Positions 27,505 through 36,531 of a stretch of DNA of 64,000 nucleotides are shown piece after piece; within the stretch, counting starts at the first letter, position 1, and each line of letters opens with the position of its first letter. Source of the DNA: Cyclobacteriaceae bacterium (GTDB lineage Bacteria > Bacteroidota > Bacteroidia > Cytophagales > Cyclobacteriaceae); NCBI GenBank assembly GCA_019638275.1, contig JAHBUC010000016.1, positions 41,861 through 105,860 of the forward strand, written 5' to 3'. The notes beneath the pieces are model-generated. The model was not told the DNA's origin. It ran no database searches and worked only from the letters and a program-made list of their open reading frames with translations. The translations under genes were made by a program, and so were the position numbers.

Positions 27505-27819
27505 TCATTCACCCATTTCATTATTGAGCTTAATCTCGTCATCGCTGATGAGTTCTCCGGTGTAATCAATGGTTCTGTCATTGATTGTAATGCTGTATGA
27601 AATTTTCTTTCCATCCACTTTTCCATTTTGTAACTGGGTTTCACCAAACTGAGTCTTCCAGGTGCCTGTTAATACTTTGCCCTCAACTTTATAAGTGTAA
27701 CTGACTTCAAATGTACCATTCGGTGTTTCACGACTACCTTTCCAATTGCCATCAATAGTCTTCTGTGCAAATGCGGTCATGCATCCAAGTACAAATACTG
27801 TTGTGAATAAATTTTTCAT
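27505..27819 (-). CDS. Small secreted beta-rich protein
   Basis: 104 residues with a Sec signal (MKNLFTTVFVLGCMTAFAQ), then a short antiparallel beta-sheet pattern with repeated G-x-W/G-x-K turns (GNWKGSRETPNGTFEVSYTYKV, LTGTWKTQFGETQLQNGKVDG). It resembles small lipocalin-like secreted proteins common in Bacteroidota, with no assigned function. It ends at NNEMGE, slightly shorter than I would expect for such a sheet, so a C-terminal truncation is possible. It stands alone between two inverted-repeat structures. Confidence 0.6.
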   Translation of the reverse strand: MKNLFTTVFVLGCMTAFAQKTIDGNWKGSRETPNGTFEVSYTYKVEGKVLTGTWKTQFGETQLQNGKVDGKKISYSITINDRTIDYTGELISDDEIKLNNEMGE

Positions 27820-27891
27820 GGTTTGTTGATTTTTGGTTGATGATTAAGTAAGAGTGATGTCTACTTCCATACAAGTTTAATTTCTTGGGTT

Positions 27892-28064
27892 GTCCCCCGC
27901 TGGCGCATTCCGGCACGAAGAGCATACTTCCATAGGCAGGCTTCCGCTTTGGTCATCTCCTTGCGAAGTCGATTGGCAAAAGGTTGAAGGTTTTTGTTAT
28001 AACCGTGAAAATTTTTTCTATTAGCTTCCATTCTTTCCACCCCCTACCCCCGCCAGCGGGGGAC
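27892..28064. repeat. 14-bp inverted repeat pair bounding a 173-bp noncoding element
   Basis: GTCCCCCGCTGGCG at 27892-27905 is the exact reverse complement of CGCCAGCGGGGGAC at 28051-28064. The right arm itself forms a tight hairpin (CCCCCGC, loop CA, GCGGGGG; 28047-28062). The space between has no gene. The layout suggests a REP-like or MITE-like dispersed repeat. Its position 21 bp past the stop of the 28085-29011 gene means the right hairpin could also affect transcript 3' ends. Confidence 0.55.
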
Positions 28065-28084
28065 ATTGCTACATCTTATCTGAT

Positions 28085-29011
28085 CTACCACGTGCGCTTA
28101 CTCATCATCTTATCCAACTCTTCGCGCGTCATTTTGCCTAACTCGGGATGCTTCTCCAGCCACTTAAGAAAATCTGTTTTTATTGTATCCGTCCACTGAC
28201 TGTCAATTTCGCCTGTACTGTACTTGCCCGTACGCACCATCTCAAAACCAAACTGGTCTTTACGGATCACAAACTCCGATGTACTTACTACTTGTTCCGC
28301 CATATGTGCCGGAACAAACAGAACACCCTCAACCGTACCAATGACCAGATCACCAGGTAGCACCATTACATCGCCAATACGAATAGGTGTATTGAGTCCC
28401 ATCAATACCATCTCCTCTGTAAAGGACGGATGAAAATCGCGCACGAAAGCATTAAACCCTTCCAGGTTCCTGATCTCCTGCAAGTCCCTGGCCGCCCCAT
28501 CGAATACTACACCGTTGCCTGACTTACTGAAAATAGAATTAGCGAGCGTTGCACCCATGATCGGGCCACCGCTGATCTTTCCAAAAGCATCGGCAACATA
28601 TAAGTCACCTTTTGTGAGTATATCAATCGGCCATGAGTTGGTGTTACCTTTTCTGCCTTGTTTAGCTCCTCTTTCCTTAATGTTCTTTTCTACATCAGGT
28701 CGGCTGGGCATGTACATGGCCGTTACCGCACGGCCGGCAATTGTAATGTCGTTCACCGTTCTCCATCCACCTTCATACTGATTCAGATAGCCCTCATTTT
28801 TCAAAACCGTCCACGCATCATCAATCATGATGTGCTTTGCCCGTTCTATCAGGTTGTCAGGAATTTTAGGTCTTCCGTCTGCGAATCGCTCTCCTTTCCA
28901 TTCAGAAGTAAGGAAAATCAATTCATCTTTTGAAATAGTTTGCGCAAACAATGTTCCCTTTAATGCAGCTCCACATACCAAGAGAATTTGTGTGATCATT
29001 TTTAGTTTCAT
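28085..29011 (-). CDS. Second exported RraA-like class II aldolase/decarboxylase
   Basis: 308 residues from ATG 29011 (a TTG lies two codons upstream), with Sec signal MKLKMITQILLVCGAALKGTLFAQ. Paralogue of 5024-5989: the two share the segment ELIFLTxEWxGERFxDGRPK at the mature N-terminus, the TLANSIFSKSGNG loop and DGAARD with Arg175 and Asp176, and both end in KRTW or TRTW. It lacks the poly-glycine insert. Last gene of the long arabinose operon, 20 bp after the beta-helix gene. By family it would cleave or decarboxylate a 2-oxoacid with a divalent metal; an extracytoplasmic place for this reaction is unusual. Confidence 0.85.
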   Translation of the reverse strand: MKLKMITQILLVCGAALKGTLFAQTISKDELIFLTSEWKGERFADGRPKIPDNLIERAKHIMIDDAWTVLKNEGYLNQYEGGWRTVNDITIAGRAVTAMYMPSRPDVEKNIKERGAKQGRKGNTNSWPIDILTKGDLYVADAFGKISGGPIMGATLANSIFSKSGNGVVFDGAARDLQEIRNLEGFNAFVRDFHPSFTEEMVLMGLNTPIRIGDVMVLPGDLVIGTVEGVLFVPAHMAEQVVSTSEFVIRKDQFGFEMVRTGKYSTGEIDSQWTDTIKTDFLKWLEKHPELGKMTREELDKMMSKRTW

Positions 29012-29031
29012 GTCCAACTATTTAAAATTTT

Positions 29032-30681
29032 CTATTCCAATCCTCCAGCTCCTTTCGCAATATTTTTTAGCGCAGTTTCTCCGAGCCGCTCTTTCAATTG
29101 GGTGAGGTAAAGGCTCCTTGGTGCAACGTGATTATCCAGTGATTCAATATGTCCACGCGGCTTGGTAATATCTTGCAAAGCTGTGTTGAATATTACGGCA
29201 TGTATACCCACATGACCGAAGGAATAATTTTTTGCCGTTGGCGGACTTTGAATGAGAAAATCACCTTCGCAATTCCAGAATACTATATTGGCGCCCGCCC
29301 AACCAATGCTGATGTCTTTCCAAAACCGCGCAGTTAATGGAGCCTTCACATTGTCGTACAATGAACCATTAGCCCAGCGGTTGTGTGGCTCGCTGGTGGA
29401 ATAGGCATTCACAGCCATGCAATCAAAAAAAACATTGCCGCTGGATTCCGATCCCTGCAGCACAAAAGAATGCCGGCCTTTTTGTGAGAAACACCTTTGC
29501 ACAAGACAAAACTGACCATTCATCTGAAACGTAAACCGTCTTGCCCCCATTCTGATGGAAACAGGCTCGCGTGATTCACAATCCTGAACGGTTATCCATT
29601 TGGTACCGGCATTGCTTTGCACCACACTACTTCCAAAATGAAGTGCACTCATGTTTCGTACCCATACATTCCTGGCATTGGAAATATTGATGAAATTGAA
29701 ATAATGGTTCTCATCTGAAAAATATTCTTCACCTTCATATCGGATATTGGGATCATCAAAGTTTCCCCTGTCCATATTGCCATAAGCTTTAGTACGAACA
29801 GATGGGTCATACTCGGAGACACCACGCAGGTTTTCAATACCTACCTGCTCAATGCGTTCATCGGTGTATTTAACAACTTCACCCCCACCCCAGCGGCTTT
29901 CGATGGCAGTAAAAATGGGAGCATCCACTGTAATCGTGTTGCCTTTCACATCAACAATAATCCTGTCATAAGAAATGGTGAAAGGAACCCACCGATGCCT
30001 CCCGACACTTAACGTGTCCTGTCCTATCGCTTTGATCCAATCGCTGTTGCCGATTCGTCTTACCAGCACCATGTCACCCTTCTTGAAATTTTTAGCCGAT
30101 ACAACAGTAAAATTTGCTGCCCCAACCGGAACATATTTATCAGTGATCAATTGCTTTGTTTCTTCCTGTGGCTTCACACCCACATTACCAACGATATTAA
30201 TTAATGCCGGTCTCCGGAAGGAAGGCCCCTGACTCTCTTTTGGAAGTCTGCCGATGAGTATAGTTCCTACATCGCTCATACCTTCACCGCGAAGCACCAC
30301 ACCCGTTGTCTTTATGAATATTGGTTTTTCCAGTAAATACGTTCCCATTTTTAAAAGCACCGCACCCCTGAAACCTGAAGCATCCAACGGCAGTGTCGAA
30401 ACACGATCGATAGCAGCCTGAACATGATCTGAATTGTTTCCTGGTACAGGCCAAACTATCTCCTTTACAGGAACATAAGGAATGGCCACGCCCCCACCTT
30501 TATATCCGGCATTCGAAAAATCTGGAATTCTATTACCAAGGCTATCCTTAACATAGACCAATTTGCCATCCGTTCCCGGATACACCAATGTAGTAGTAGG
30601 CGGAATATCCTGTGTCTTGCCTGAAATGGTATTGCTGAAGAATATCAGCATGGCCATGGAGTAGAATATAATCTTTGACAT
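29032..30681 (-). CDS. Secreted right-handed beta-helix protein (pectate-lyase-3-like)
   Basis: 549 residues with an N-terminal signal (MSKIIFYSMAMLIFFSNTISG). The segment IVWPVPGNNSDHVQAAIDRVSTLP, followed by GAVLLKMGTYLLEKPIFIKTTGVVLRGEG, is the entry of the pectate-lyase-3-type parallel beta-helix, and the following 300 residues show the repeating short-strand pattern (INISNARNVWVRNMSALHFG; TVQDCESREPVSIRMGARR; FVLQGSESSGNVFFDCMAV). A conserved-looking EPHNRWANGSLYDNV motif lies near 420. Likely a lyase or hydrolase of an acidic polysaccharide, but I cannot assign a CAZy family. It lies between the cupin gene and the exported RraA-like gene in the arabinose operon. Confidence 0.75.
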   Translation of the reverse strand: MSKIIFYSMAMLIFFSNTISGKTQDIPPTTTLVYPGTDGKLVYVKDSLGNRIPDFSNAGYKGGGVAIPYVPVKEIVWPVPGNNSDHVQAAIDRVSTLPLDASGFRGAVLLKMGTYLLEKPIFIKTTGVVLRGEGMSDVGTILIGRLPKESQGPSFRRPALINIVGNVGVKPQEETKQLITDKYVPVGAANFTVVSAKNFKKGDMVLVRRIGNSDWIKAIGQDTLSVGRHRWVPFTISYDRIIVDVKGNTITVDAPIFTAIESRWGGGEVVKYTDERIEQVGIENLRGVSEYDPSVRTKAYGNMDRGNFDDPNIRYEGEEYFSDENHYFNFINISNARNVWVRNMSALHFGSSVVQSNAGTKWITVQDCESREPVSIRMGARRFTFQMNGQFCLVQRCFSQKGRHSFVLQGSESSGNVFFDCMAVNAYSTSEPHNRWANGSLYDNVKAPLTARFWKDISIGWAGANIVFWNCEGDFLIQSPPTAKNYSFGHVGIHAVIFNTALQDITKPRGHIESLDNHVAPRSLYLTQLKERLGETALKNIAKGAGGLE

Positions 30682-30722
30682 GCTAATGCTTTATGTAATT
30701 AATAATTGATTAGACAATACCT

Positions 30723-31943
30723 TCATCGTTGATCATCATCACCCATGACATCATACCCACGCCATTTGAATTCTTTAGCCAATGAACTGGCAGCCGGCCA
30801 TGCAATTTGATGTTGTGGACTGGCCACCCACTTTCTCCGGTTCTCTTCGGTGTCGAATGATATTTGAATTGAATAATTATACGTGGTTGGTTCGGCCTCT
30901 ATGGCTTTAGCAACGTCTTCCGGAAACAGGCGCAGCAATTTTGATCCAACATATCCTGCTTGAACAGTCATGGCCGGAACGTAAATTGAGTGATACATTC
31001 TTTCAAAAGCTTCGGCATTTTCTTTGGGTACAACAAAATCCATTTGCAATACCATGGCCTTCGGTTTAGAAAGCGCTTTGAATTTATTCGGGTCTTTGCC
31101 TGATGATACAGAAATACCGATAACAATCAACTCCAGGTCTTCTGTTCCGGTATTGGCCAACGTAAGGTTCTCTCCAAGCAAGCCGCTGAACGAATCATCG
31201 GCAACAATTGGTTTCGTTACTGTGCCTACCGTAAGGTTGCCTGAACCCTTCATTACATAATACACCTCTTCAATGCCTTCTAGTTGTCTTGGTCCGATGG
31301 ATTTACCGGCCGGAATAACAACGTGGTCAACATGGTTCCAACTCGTGCTGAAAACTTCAGGACCAAATGCCCTGCGAGAAAGCGCACCATTGCCTGCATA
31401 AGGGTGATTCACATCACGCAGTCCATCCTTTTTGAATTGATGGGAAACAAATACCGGAATCTTATCAATAGCAACCCCAACACGACTATCGCCTAAATCA
31501 AAGGCATCACCTTGCCCCTTCCGTTGCGATACAGCAAAGTTCAACCAACGAAGGGGCTCTCCTGTTGGATTGTAAATAGCGTGCGAATCCCCCATCTTGC
31601 ACGGAACAGCAACGGGAGCTTTCAATCTTGATGTACGTCCGTTGACGGTAAACTCTGCCTCTCCGCTAAGAAGAACATACATTTCTTCGATGTTGTGATG
31701 ATAGTGATGACCAATACCCGACTTGGCATGAATCACCCCGGAATGGAGATACAAAAAATTAGCAGCCAAATCATTGCGGCCAATCAGTTGGGTGAATCCC
31801 ATTTTTCCTGCCCCGGCATGCACAGCAGACAATTCCCGGTACTTGGAAGGGTCGTTGTGTACAATACGCTCACTGTTCGACTGTGGCTGCGCCCATGCTG
31901 ACATCGCTGCCGTAGCCATAAGTAGGAATAACAATCGTTTCAT
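30723..31943 (-). CDS. Secreted double-cupin protein with C-terminal alpha-beta barrel-like domain
   Basis: 406 residues with signal MKRLLFLLMATAAMSAWAQ. First cupin about 35-145 with His-rich metal motif GIGHHYHHNIEEMYVLLSGEAEF and later GDSHAIYN; second cupin about 170-290 (HVVIPAGKSIGPRQLEGIEEVYYVMKGSG), whose metal motif is weaker. The last 110 residues (VLQMDFVVPKENAEAFERMY to KEFKWRGYDV) look like a dimeric alpha-beta-barrel (ABM/DUF) domain. Reaction unknown. Its place after the PQQ dehydrogenase and before the exported lyase/aldolase pair suggests a sugar-acid handling step in the periplasm. This three-part architecture is not one I can name. Confidence 0.75.
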   Translation of the reverse strand: MKRLLFLLMATAAMSAWAQPQSNSERIVHNDPSKYRELSAVHAGAGKMGFTQLIGRNDLAANFLYLHSGVIHAKSGIGHHYHHNIEEMYVLLSGEAEFTVNGRTSRLKAPVAVPCKMGDSHAIYNPTGEPLRWLNFAVSQRKGQGDAFDLGDSRVGVAIDKIPVFVSHQFKKDGLRDVNHPYAGNGALSRRAFGPEVFSTSWNHVDHVVIPAGKSIGPRQLEGIEEVYYVMKGSGNLTVGTVTKPIVADDSFSGLLGENLTLANTGTEDLELIVIGISVSSGKDPNKFKALSKPKAMVLQMDFVVPKENAEAFERMYHSIYVPAMTVQAGYVGSKLLRLFPEDVAKAIEAEPTTYNYSIQISFDTEENRRKWVASPQHQIAWPAASSLAKEFKWRGYDVMGDDDQR

Positions 31944-32005
31944 TTTATTCTATTTTTTTAATGATGTGACTTAATTTGAATCAACTATTTATTGTCAGTT
32001 ACTTC

Positions 32006-34243
32006 TTACTTGTCAGGAAGCGCAAACACAACATAACCCCTTGGCAATGCTCCAGGTCTTTTAGAAAAGTCATAACTGTCGCTCTCAAATCTGTTCGATG
32101 CATTGATCACCAGGTATTGCTTACCGTTGATCTCGTACATACCCGGTTGACCGGTGGATTCGCTGCCAAGTGTAGTTTCCCATAAGATGTTTCCATTGTC
32201 GGCATCAAATGCATACACCATACCGCCCTTGCCGGTTGCAAACACAATACCGGTGGAAGTAATCACCATGCCTTTCCGTATTGTTCCTGCAGGAGCGCCT
32301 GCAGTTTTATCTCCTTGAGTGAAAGCAGAATCCAGTCCAATGGGTTGTCTCCATTTTATCGTTCCGTTATTAAGATCATAAGCAAAGATGGAAGCCCAGG
32401 GTGGTGCTGCCAACGCTTGCCAATCTGTTCCGTATCCGGTTGTGTATCGATTTTCAGGATGGGGCACATCTTCCGGATAATCCGTTAATGGAGTACCGCG
32501 GGTTGTATCCGCAAGAATTTTTGCGCCACCGGATGCTACCACGGGGCCACTTATTTCTCCCCCACTGCCACCGCGGTTGCCTGGGAAACGGAAAGGAATT
32601 CCACCCAGATATTTGTACAATGCAGTGAGTGTGGCTTCATCAACATGAACAAACGCAGGCATGCGGCCTATACCTTCCGTTACCACAGTTTTAAATTCTT
32701 CATAGAAGTATCGCTGTCCAACATTAATTAATGATGGCCCAGCGGCACTGCCCTTCATATCTGCTCCGTGGCAGGTTTGACATGAACCTGTATAAAAAAC
32801 ATTCACCAACTTTATCTCATCATCTGACAATATGGGTTTTACAGGAACCACTTTATTGAGTTTGTAAACAGATGCATAGTCCTGCGCCATGATGTACATG
32901 ATTCCTTTATTCGGATCGGTAGCCGTGTTACCATAGCTGGCACCGCCCAATGCGCCAGGCATAGTGATCGTTTCATACTTATCAGAATGCGGAACGAACA
33001 AACCTGATTTTGCAGTGTCCAACCGCTTAAGCCATTGTTGTTTGATTTCCTCTGGGAAATAAGGGTTGAGTGTTTCTTTGGTCACTTCATGTCGTGCAAA
33101 ATCAGGAAGTAACGGAATTGGTTGTGTGGGCCACGCTTCCTCACCGGGCATTTCGCTGGGCGGGAAAGGTTTTTCTTCGATGGGAAATACAGGTTCCCCG
33201 GTTTCGCGGTTAAATACAAAAACAAAACCATGCTTGGTGGCCACCGCTACCGCATCAATCGTTTTTCCATCACGATTCACGGTGAGCAATTGCGGGGCCG
33301 AAGCAAGATCGTAATCCCAAAGATCGTGATGCACGGTTTGATAATGCCATAAGCGCTTACCCGTGCGTGCATCCAACGCCACCAGACAATTACCAAATAA
33401 ATTGCTTCCCAAACGATCGGCACCATAGTAGTCGTAAGTAGGAGAACCTAACGGCAAAAAAACAATTCCCCGCTTTGTATCCACGGTCATTTCACTCCAC
33501 ACATTTACCGCACCAACATACTTGTAAGCATCCTTTGGCCATGTATCATAACCATATTCACCAGGTTTCGGAATGGTGTGAAATGTCCACTCCAGCTTAC
33601 CGGTTACTACATTGTAGGCTCGCACATAACCAGGCGCTGAAAAATAATTCTCACCGGGTGCCGATCCCATAATCACCAAATCACCAAAAATTACTCCGGG
33701 CATCATGGCCTGCACTCTTCGCAATGAAGTTGGGTCACGATCAAGGCCTACCCGTAAATCCACATGACCGTTATTTCCAAATGTAGTAATGGTTTGCCCT
33801 GTCATTGCATCAATCTCCTGCAAGGAGTTATTAATTGTAAACACAAGTCGCTTGTCCTTTTTGTCTTTACTCTCCCAATAATTAATCCCGCGCCTTGAAA
33901 CTCCGCGCAAGCCGGTATGTATCCAGATTTCCTCTCCGGTAAGGGCATTCAGTGCAATCAATGAGTAGTTCTTTGCATAGACATACATGATGGTATCTGC
34001 TATAATGGGACTAAAGCTGGAAGGGGCATTATCACCAACCGGATAAGTCCATGCCACCTGCAATTGATTCACATTTTCTTTTGTGATTTGTGAAGCATTG
34101 AAGTATTTCGATTGGTCGGGACTTCCGCCATAATGCGACCATGTTGTGTGATCCGGTGAGTCTGAACTGCACCGAATGATCAAGAACGGGACAATTAATA
34201 AAAGAATTCCGGAAGCTCTTGATGATACTTTTTTCAATTCCAT
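32006..34243 (-). CDS. PQQ-dependent sugar dehydrogenase with inserted cytochrome c domain, lipoprotein
   Basis: Quinoprotein of the membrane glucose/quinate dehydrogenase type, 745 residues, without the N-terminal membrane helices of E. coli Gcd. A lipoprotein signal (ILLLIVPFLIIRCSS) anchors it at the periplasm. PQQ propeller blocks: SHYGGSPDQSKYF, LNALTGEEIW, GNCLVALDARTGKRLWHYQTVHHDLWDYDLASAP, FNRETGEPVFP and YAFDADNGNILWE. A mono-haem cytochrome c domain (about 475-550) interrupts the propeller, with Cys488, Cys491, His492 (CQTCH) and a probable axial Met in GRMPAF. Oxidises aldoses to lactones and passes electrons through haem to the respiratory chain. It lies 24 bp after an esterase gene in the arabinose operon. 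No PQQ synthesis genes are present here. Confidence 0.92.
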   Translation of the reverse strand: MELKKVSSRASGILLLIVPFLIIRCSSDSPDHTTWSHYGGSPDQSKYFNASQITKENVNQLQVAWTYPVGDNAPSSFSPIIADTIMYVYAKNYSLIALNALTGEEIWIHTGLRGVSRRGINYWESKDKKDKRLVFTINNSLQEIDAMTGQTITTFGNNGHVDLRVGLDRDPTSLRRVQAMMPGVIFGDLVIMGSAPGENYFSAPGYVRAYNVVTGKLEWTFHTIPKPGEYGYDTWPKDAYKYVGAVNVWSEMTVDTKRGIVFLPLGSPTYDYYGADRLGSNLFGNCLVALDARTGKRLWHYQTVHHDLWDYDLASAPQLLTVNRDGKTIDAVAVATKHGFVFVFNRETGEPVFPIEEKPFPPSEMPGEEAWPTQPIPLLPDFARHEVTKETLNPYFPEEIKQQWLKRLDTAKSGLFVPHSDKYETITMPGALGGASYGNTATDPNKGIMYIMAQDYASVYKLNKVVPVKPILSDDEIKLVNVFYTGSCQTCHGADMKGSAAGPSLINVGQRYFYEEFKTVVTEGIGRMPAFVHVDEATLTALYKYLGGIPFRFPGNRGGSGGEISGPVVASGGAKILADTTRGTPLTDYPEDVPHPENRYTTGYGTDWQALAAPPWASIFAYDLNNGTIKWRQPIGLDSAFTQGDKTAGAPAGTIRKGMVITSTGIVFATGKGGMVYAFDADNGNILWETTLGSESTGQPGMYEINGKQYLVINASNRFESDSYDFSKRPGALPRGYVVFALPDK

Positions 34244-34267
34244 AAAATTAAATTGCTTACTACTCGA

Positions 34268-35386
34268 TTAATTCTTAAAAAGAAGTGGAGCCAACTCATA
34301 AAGACTGCGTCTCCAGGTTTGAAATTCGTGTGCAGTGCCTTCAGAAATGTATGACACTGTATTGAAACCGGCTTCTTTAAGCGCAACGGTTGCACTTTTA
34401 ACGCCATCAGGTCGTTCTTTGCTTCCGCAACTCAAGAAGATGAGTTTCACTTTCGATTTATCTTTGATGTCTTCGGGTTTATAAGTGCCTCCACTTAATA
34501 AAGCGTACTGAGAAAAGACTTCAGGCTTATTCAGGGTGATCATTTTAGTTTCCATACCACCCATTGATAAGCCAGCCATAGCACGATTTGATTGATTGGC
34601 CAGCGTTCTGAAGTTGGCATCTACATAAGGAATCAACTCATCAACCAATACCGTTTGGAATGGCTCTATCTTAAAATCGCGTATACCTCCCCACTTGATT
34701 TCATTAGTCATTCCATACGTCATCACAATTAGAAAAGGTTTGATCTTACCTGTAGCAATCAGGTTATCCATGATCAAGTTAGCACGACCCTGGTTTGTCC
34801 ATGCGGTTTCATCTTCGCCCCAACCATGTTGCAGGTATAAAACCGGGTACTTTGTCTTTTGATCTTTATCATAACCGGGAGGCGTGTACACGAATGCCCT
34901 GCGTGATGTGTTCGTGCTTTTCGAAGGGAACAAAATTTGCTGAACTCTACCATGGGGCACATCTTTTATCGCGTAGAAATCCTGGTCATGTGCCGGTATT
35001 TCAATACCGCTCTCCCAACGCACGGAACCATAAAAGTTCAACGCACCGGGATCATTGAATTTGCCGCCATCAACATTGACATTATAATAATGGAATCCTT
35101 CGTCCAGCGGTCCTTCAGTTGTACCCACCCAGAAACCATCTTCTCCCTTTGTTAATTTAGTGCCACCTCTTCCACCCAGTCCCAGACTCACCCGTACACT
35201 GTCAGCTGCCGGAGCATGTATCCTGAACCGCGCATAACCTTGTGAGTTGACTTGTGGATACTCTTGCCCCGGCTGATTGAGCGTGGAAGGCTTAAAATCC
35301 TCTTTGATTTCGGATGTAGTCTGTGAAAAGCCTATTGACCATGATAAGATCAATATGGAAAAGAAAGGAATTATTGAACGTTTCAT
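34268..35386 (-). CDS. Secreted CE1-type esterase with N-terminal CBM48-like domain
   Basis: 372 residues, signal MKRSIIPFFSILILSWSIGFSQ. An early-set sandwich (about 45-140; ARFRIHAPAADSVRVSLG) precedes an esterase-D-like hydrolase (about 150-372) with VYTPPGYDKD, LQHGWGEDETAW, nucleophile Ser in AMAGLSMGGME and catalytic His in GTAHEFQTW. It resembles the C-terminal half of 14904-16823. Likely releases feruloyl or acetyl groups from hemicellulose side chains. First (downstream-most) of three adjacent esterases, each on its own reading frame with 29-43 bp spacers. Confidence 0.9.
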   Translation of the reverse strand: MKRSIIPFFSILILSWSIGFSQTTSEIKEDFKPSTLNQPGQEYPQVNSQGYARFRIHAPAADSVRVSLGLGGRGGTKLTKGEDGFWVGTTEGPLDEGFHYYNVNVDGGKFNDPGALNFYGSVRWESGIEIPAHDQDFYAIKDVPHGRVQQILFPSKSTNTSRRAFVYTPPGYDKDQKTKYPVLYLQHGWGEDETAWTNQGRANLIMDNLIATGKIKPFLIVMTYGMTNEIKWGGIRDFKIEPFQTVLVDELIPYVDANFRTLANQSNRAMAGLSMGGMETKMITLNKPEVFSQYALLSGGTYKPEDIKDKSKVKLIFLSCGSKERPDGVKSATVALKEAGFNTVSYISEGTAHEFQTWRRSLYELAPLLFKN

Positions 35387-35415
35387 AATATTTAGTTATT
35401 GAGTTAAAATTTTAT

Positions 35416-36492
35416 CTACTTAAATAGCTGTTGCAGGGAAGTGGCCAAAAACAGTTTGCAATTCATCCAGGTATGCCCACCTGAAACAATGAATGGCTCC
35501 ACCTTAATATTTTTCTCCTGGAACATGGCGATGTTCTGCTTTACGCTTTCATACAAAAAGTCTTCCGTGCCTACACTGATGGTGAATAATTTCAATTGCT
35601 TGTTCATTGTGGTGGTATTGGGTTTCCAGTCGCTAAAATTATTTTTGAATTCTTCAGTTGCTGTGAACGGTGCATAAGAACATACATAAGCAAACTTATC
35701 GGTGTTGGTAAGACCAATGTTTAGTGTCTGCCCTCCTCCAACAGAAAAACCGGCCACAGCCCTACCCTTACTTTCTTTAATCACCGGATAGTTTGATTCG
35801 ATAAATGGTATAATGTCATTAATAACATCCTTTGTAAAGTCGGGCATCGGTTTAGGACGCACGTTTCCGTAAGGCATTACAATGATCATGGGCGTAGCTT
35901 TTCCCTGAGCAATCAGATTATCGGCAATCAGGTTCGCTCGCCCCACTTTTGTCCATGTTTCCTCCGTGTCGGAGCCACCGTGAATCAGATAGAGTACGGG
36001 ATACTTTTTTTTACCATTGGCTTCAAATCCAGGCGGTGTATATACGAGTAGTTGGCGAGTTGTTCCGAGTGTAGTGGAGTTGTAGTAAGCATAGGTAATT
36101 TTACCGTGCGGTACATTCTGTAAAGAATGGATAAGCGGTTTATCACCCGGAACATCTGCAATACTGCGCTTGAACCGCTCGTTGGCAAAAATGTAGGTGT
36201 TGTTGGGGTCAGCTATCTGAACACTGTCAACCCAGAAACTATAGGGATAAATATCTGGTGTTACAGGTGGAACAGTTACACTCCACACACCGGATGTATC
36301 TCTCTTCATCGCCACTGGCGATTTAAGAAATTCACCACTCACATATACCCGTTGCGCATTGCGGTTGTAGTAGTTAAATGTTATGCTCTTGTCTGCATTC
36401 ACCTCTGGTGAGCTGATGGCTGGTGGTCTTGGGGGTTGAGCAACAAGGGTTAATGAAAGAAGTATTAGCGCAAGTATAGTTATTGACTTCAT
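35416..36492 (-). CDS. Secreted CE1-type esterase with CBM48-like domain
   Basis: 358 residues from ATG 36492 (MKSITILALILLSLTLVAQ, clean signal peptide); the frame extends to an ATG at 36525, which would bury the signal. Sandwich domain about 25-115 (SITFNYYNRNAQRVYVSGEFLKSPVAM) and esterase about 130-358 with AVAGFSVGGGQ nucleophile motif and GGHTWMNCK histidine motif. Very similar in layout to the next upstream gene (36532-37689), pointing to tandem duplication followed by divergence. Confidence 0.88.
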   Translation of the reverse strand: MKSITILALILLSLTLVAQPPRPPAISSPEVNADKSITFNYYNRNAQRVYVSGEFLKSPVAMKRDTSGVWSVTVPPVTPDIYPYSFWVDSVQIADPNNTYIFANERFKRSIADVPGDKPLIHSLQNVPHGKITYAYYNSTTLGTTRQLLVYTPPGFEANGKKKYPVLYLIHGGSDTEETWTKVGRANLIADNLIAQGKATPMIIVMPYGNVRPKPMPDFTKDVINDIIPFIESNYPVIKESKGRAVAGFSVGGGQTLNIGLTNTDKFAYVCSYAPFTATEEFKNNFSDWKPNTTTMNKQLKLFTISVGTEDFLYESVKQNIAMFQEKNIKVEPFIVSGGHTWMNCKLFLATSLQQLFK

Positions 36493-36531
36493 CGGTATGC
36501 AATTAATAGTGATGGATTCTGTCATGTGGTA

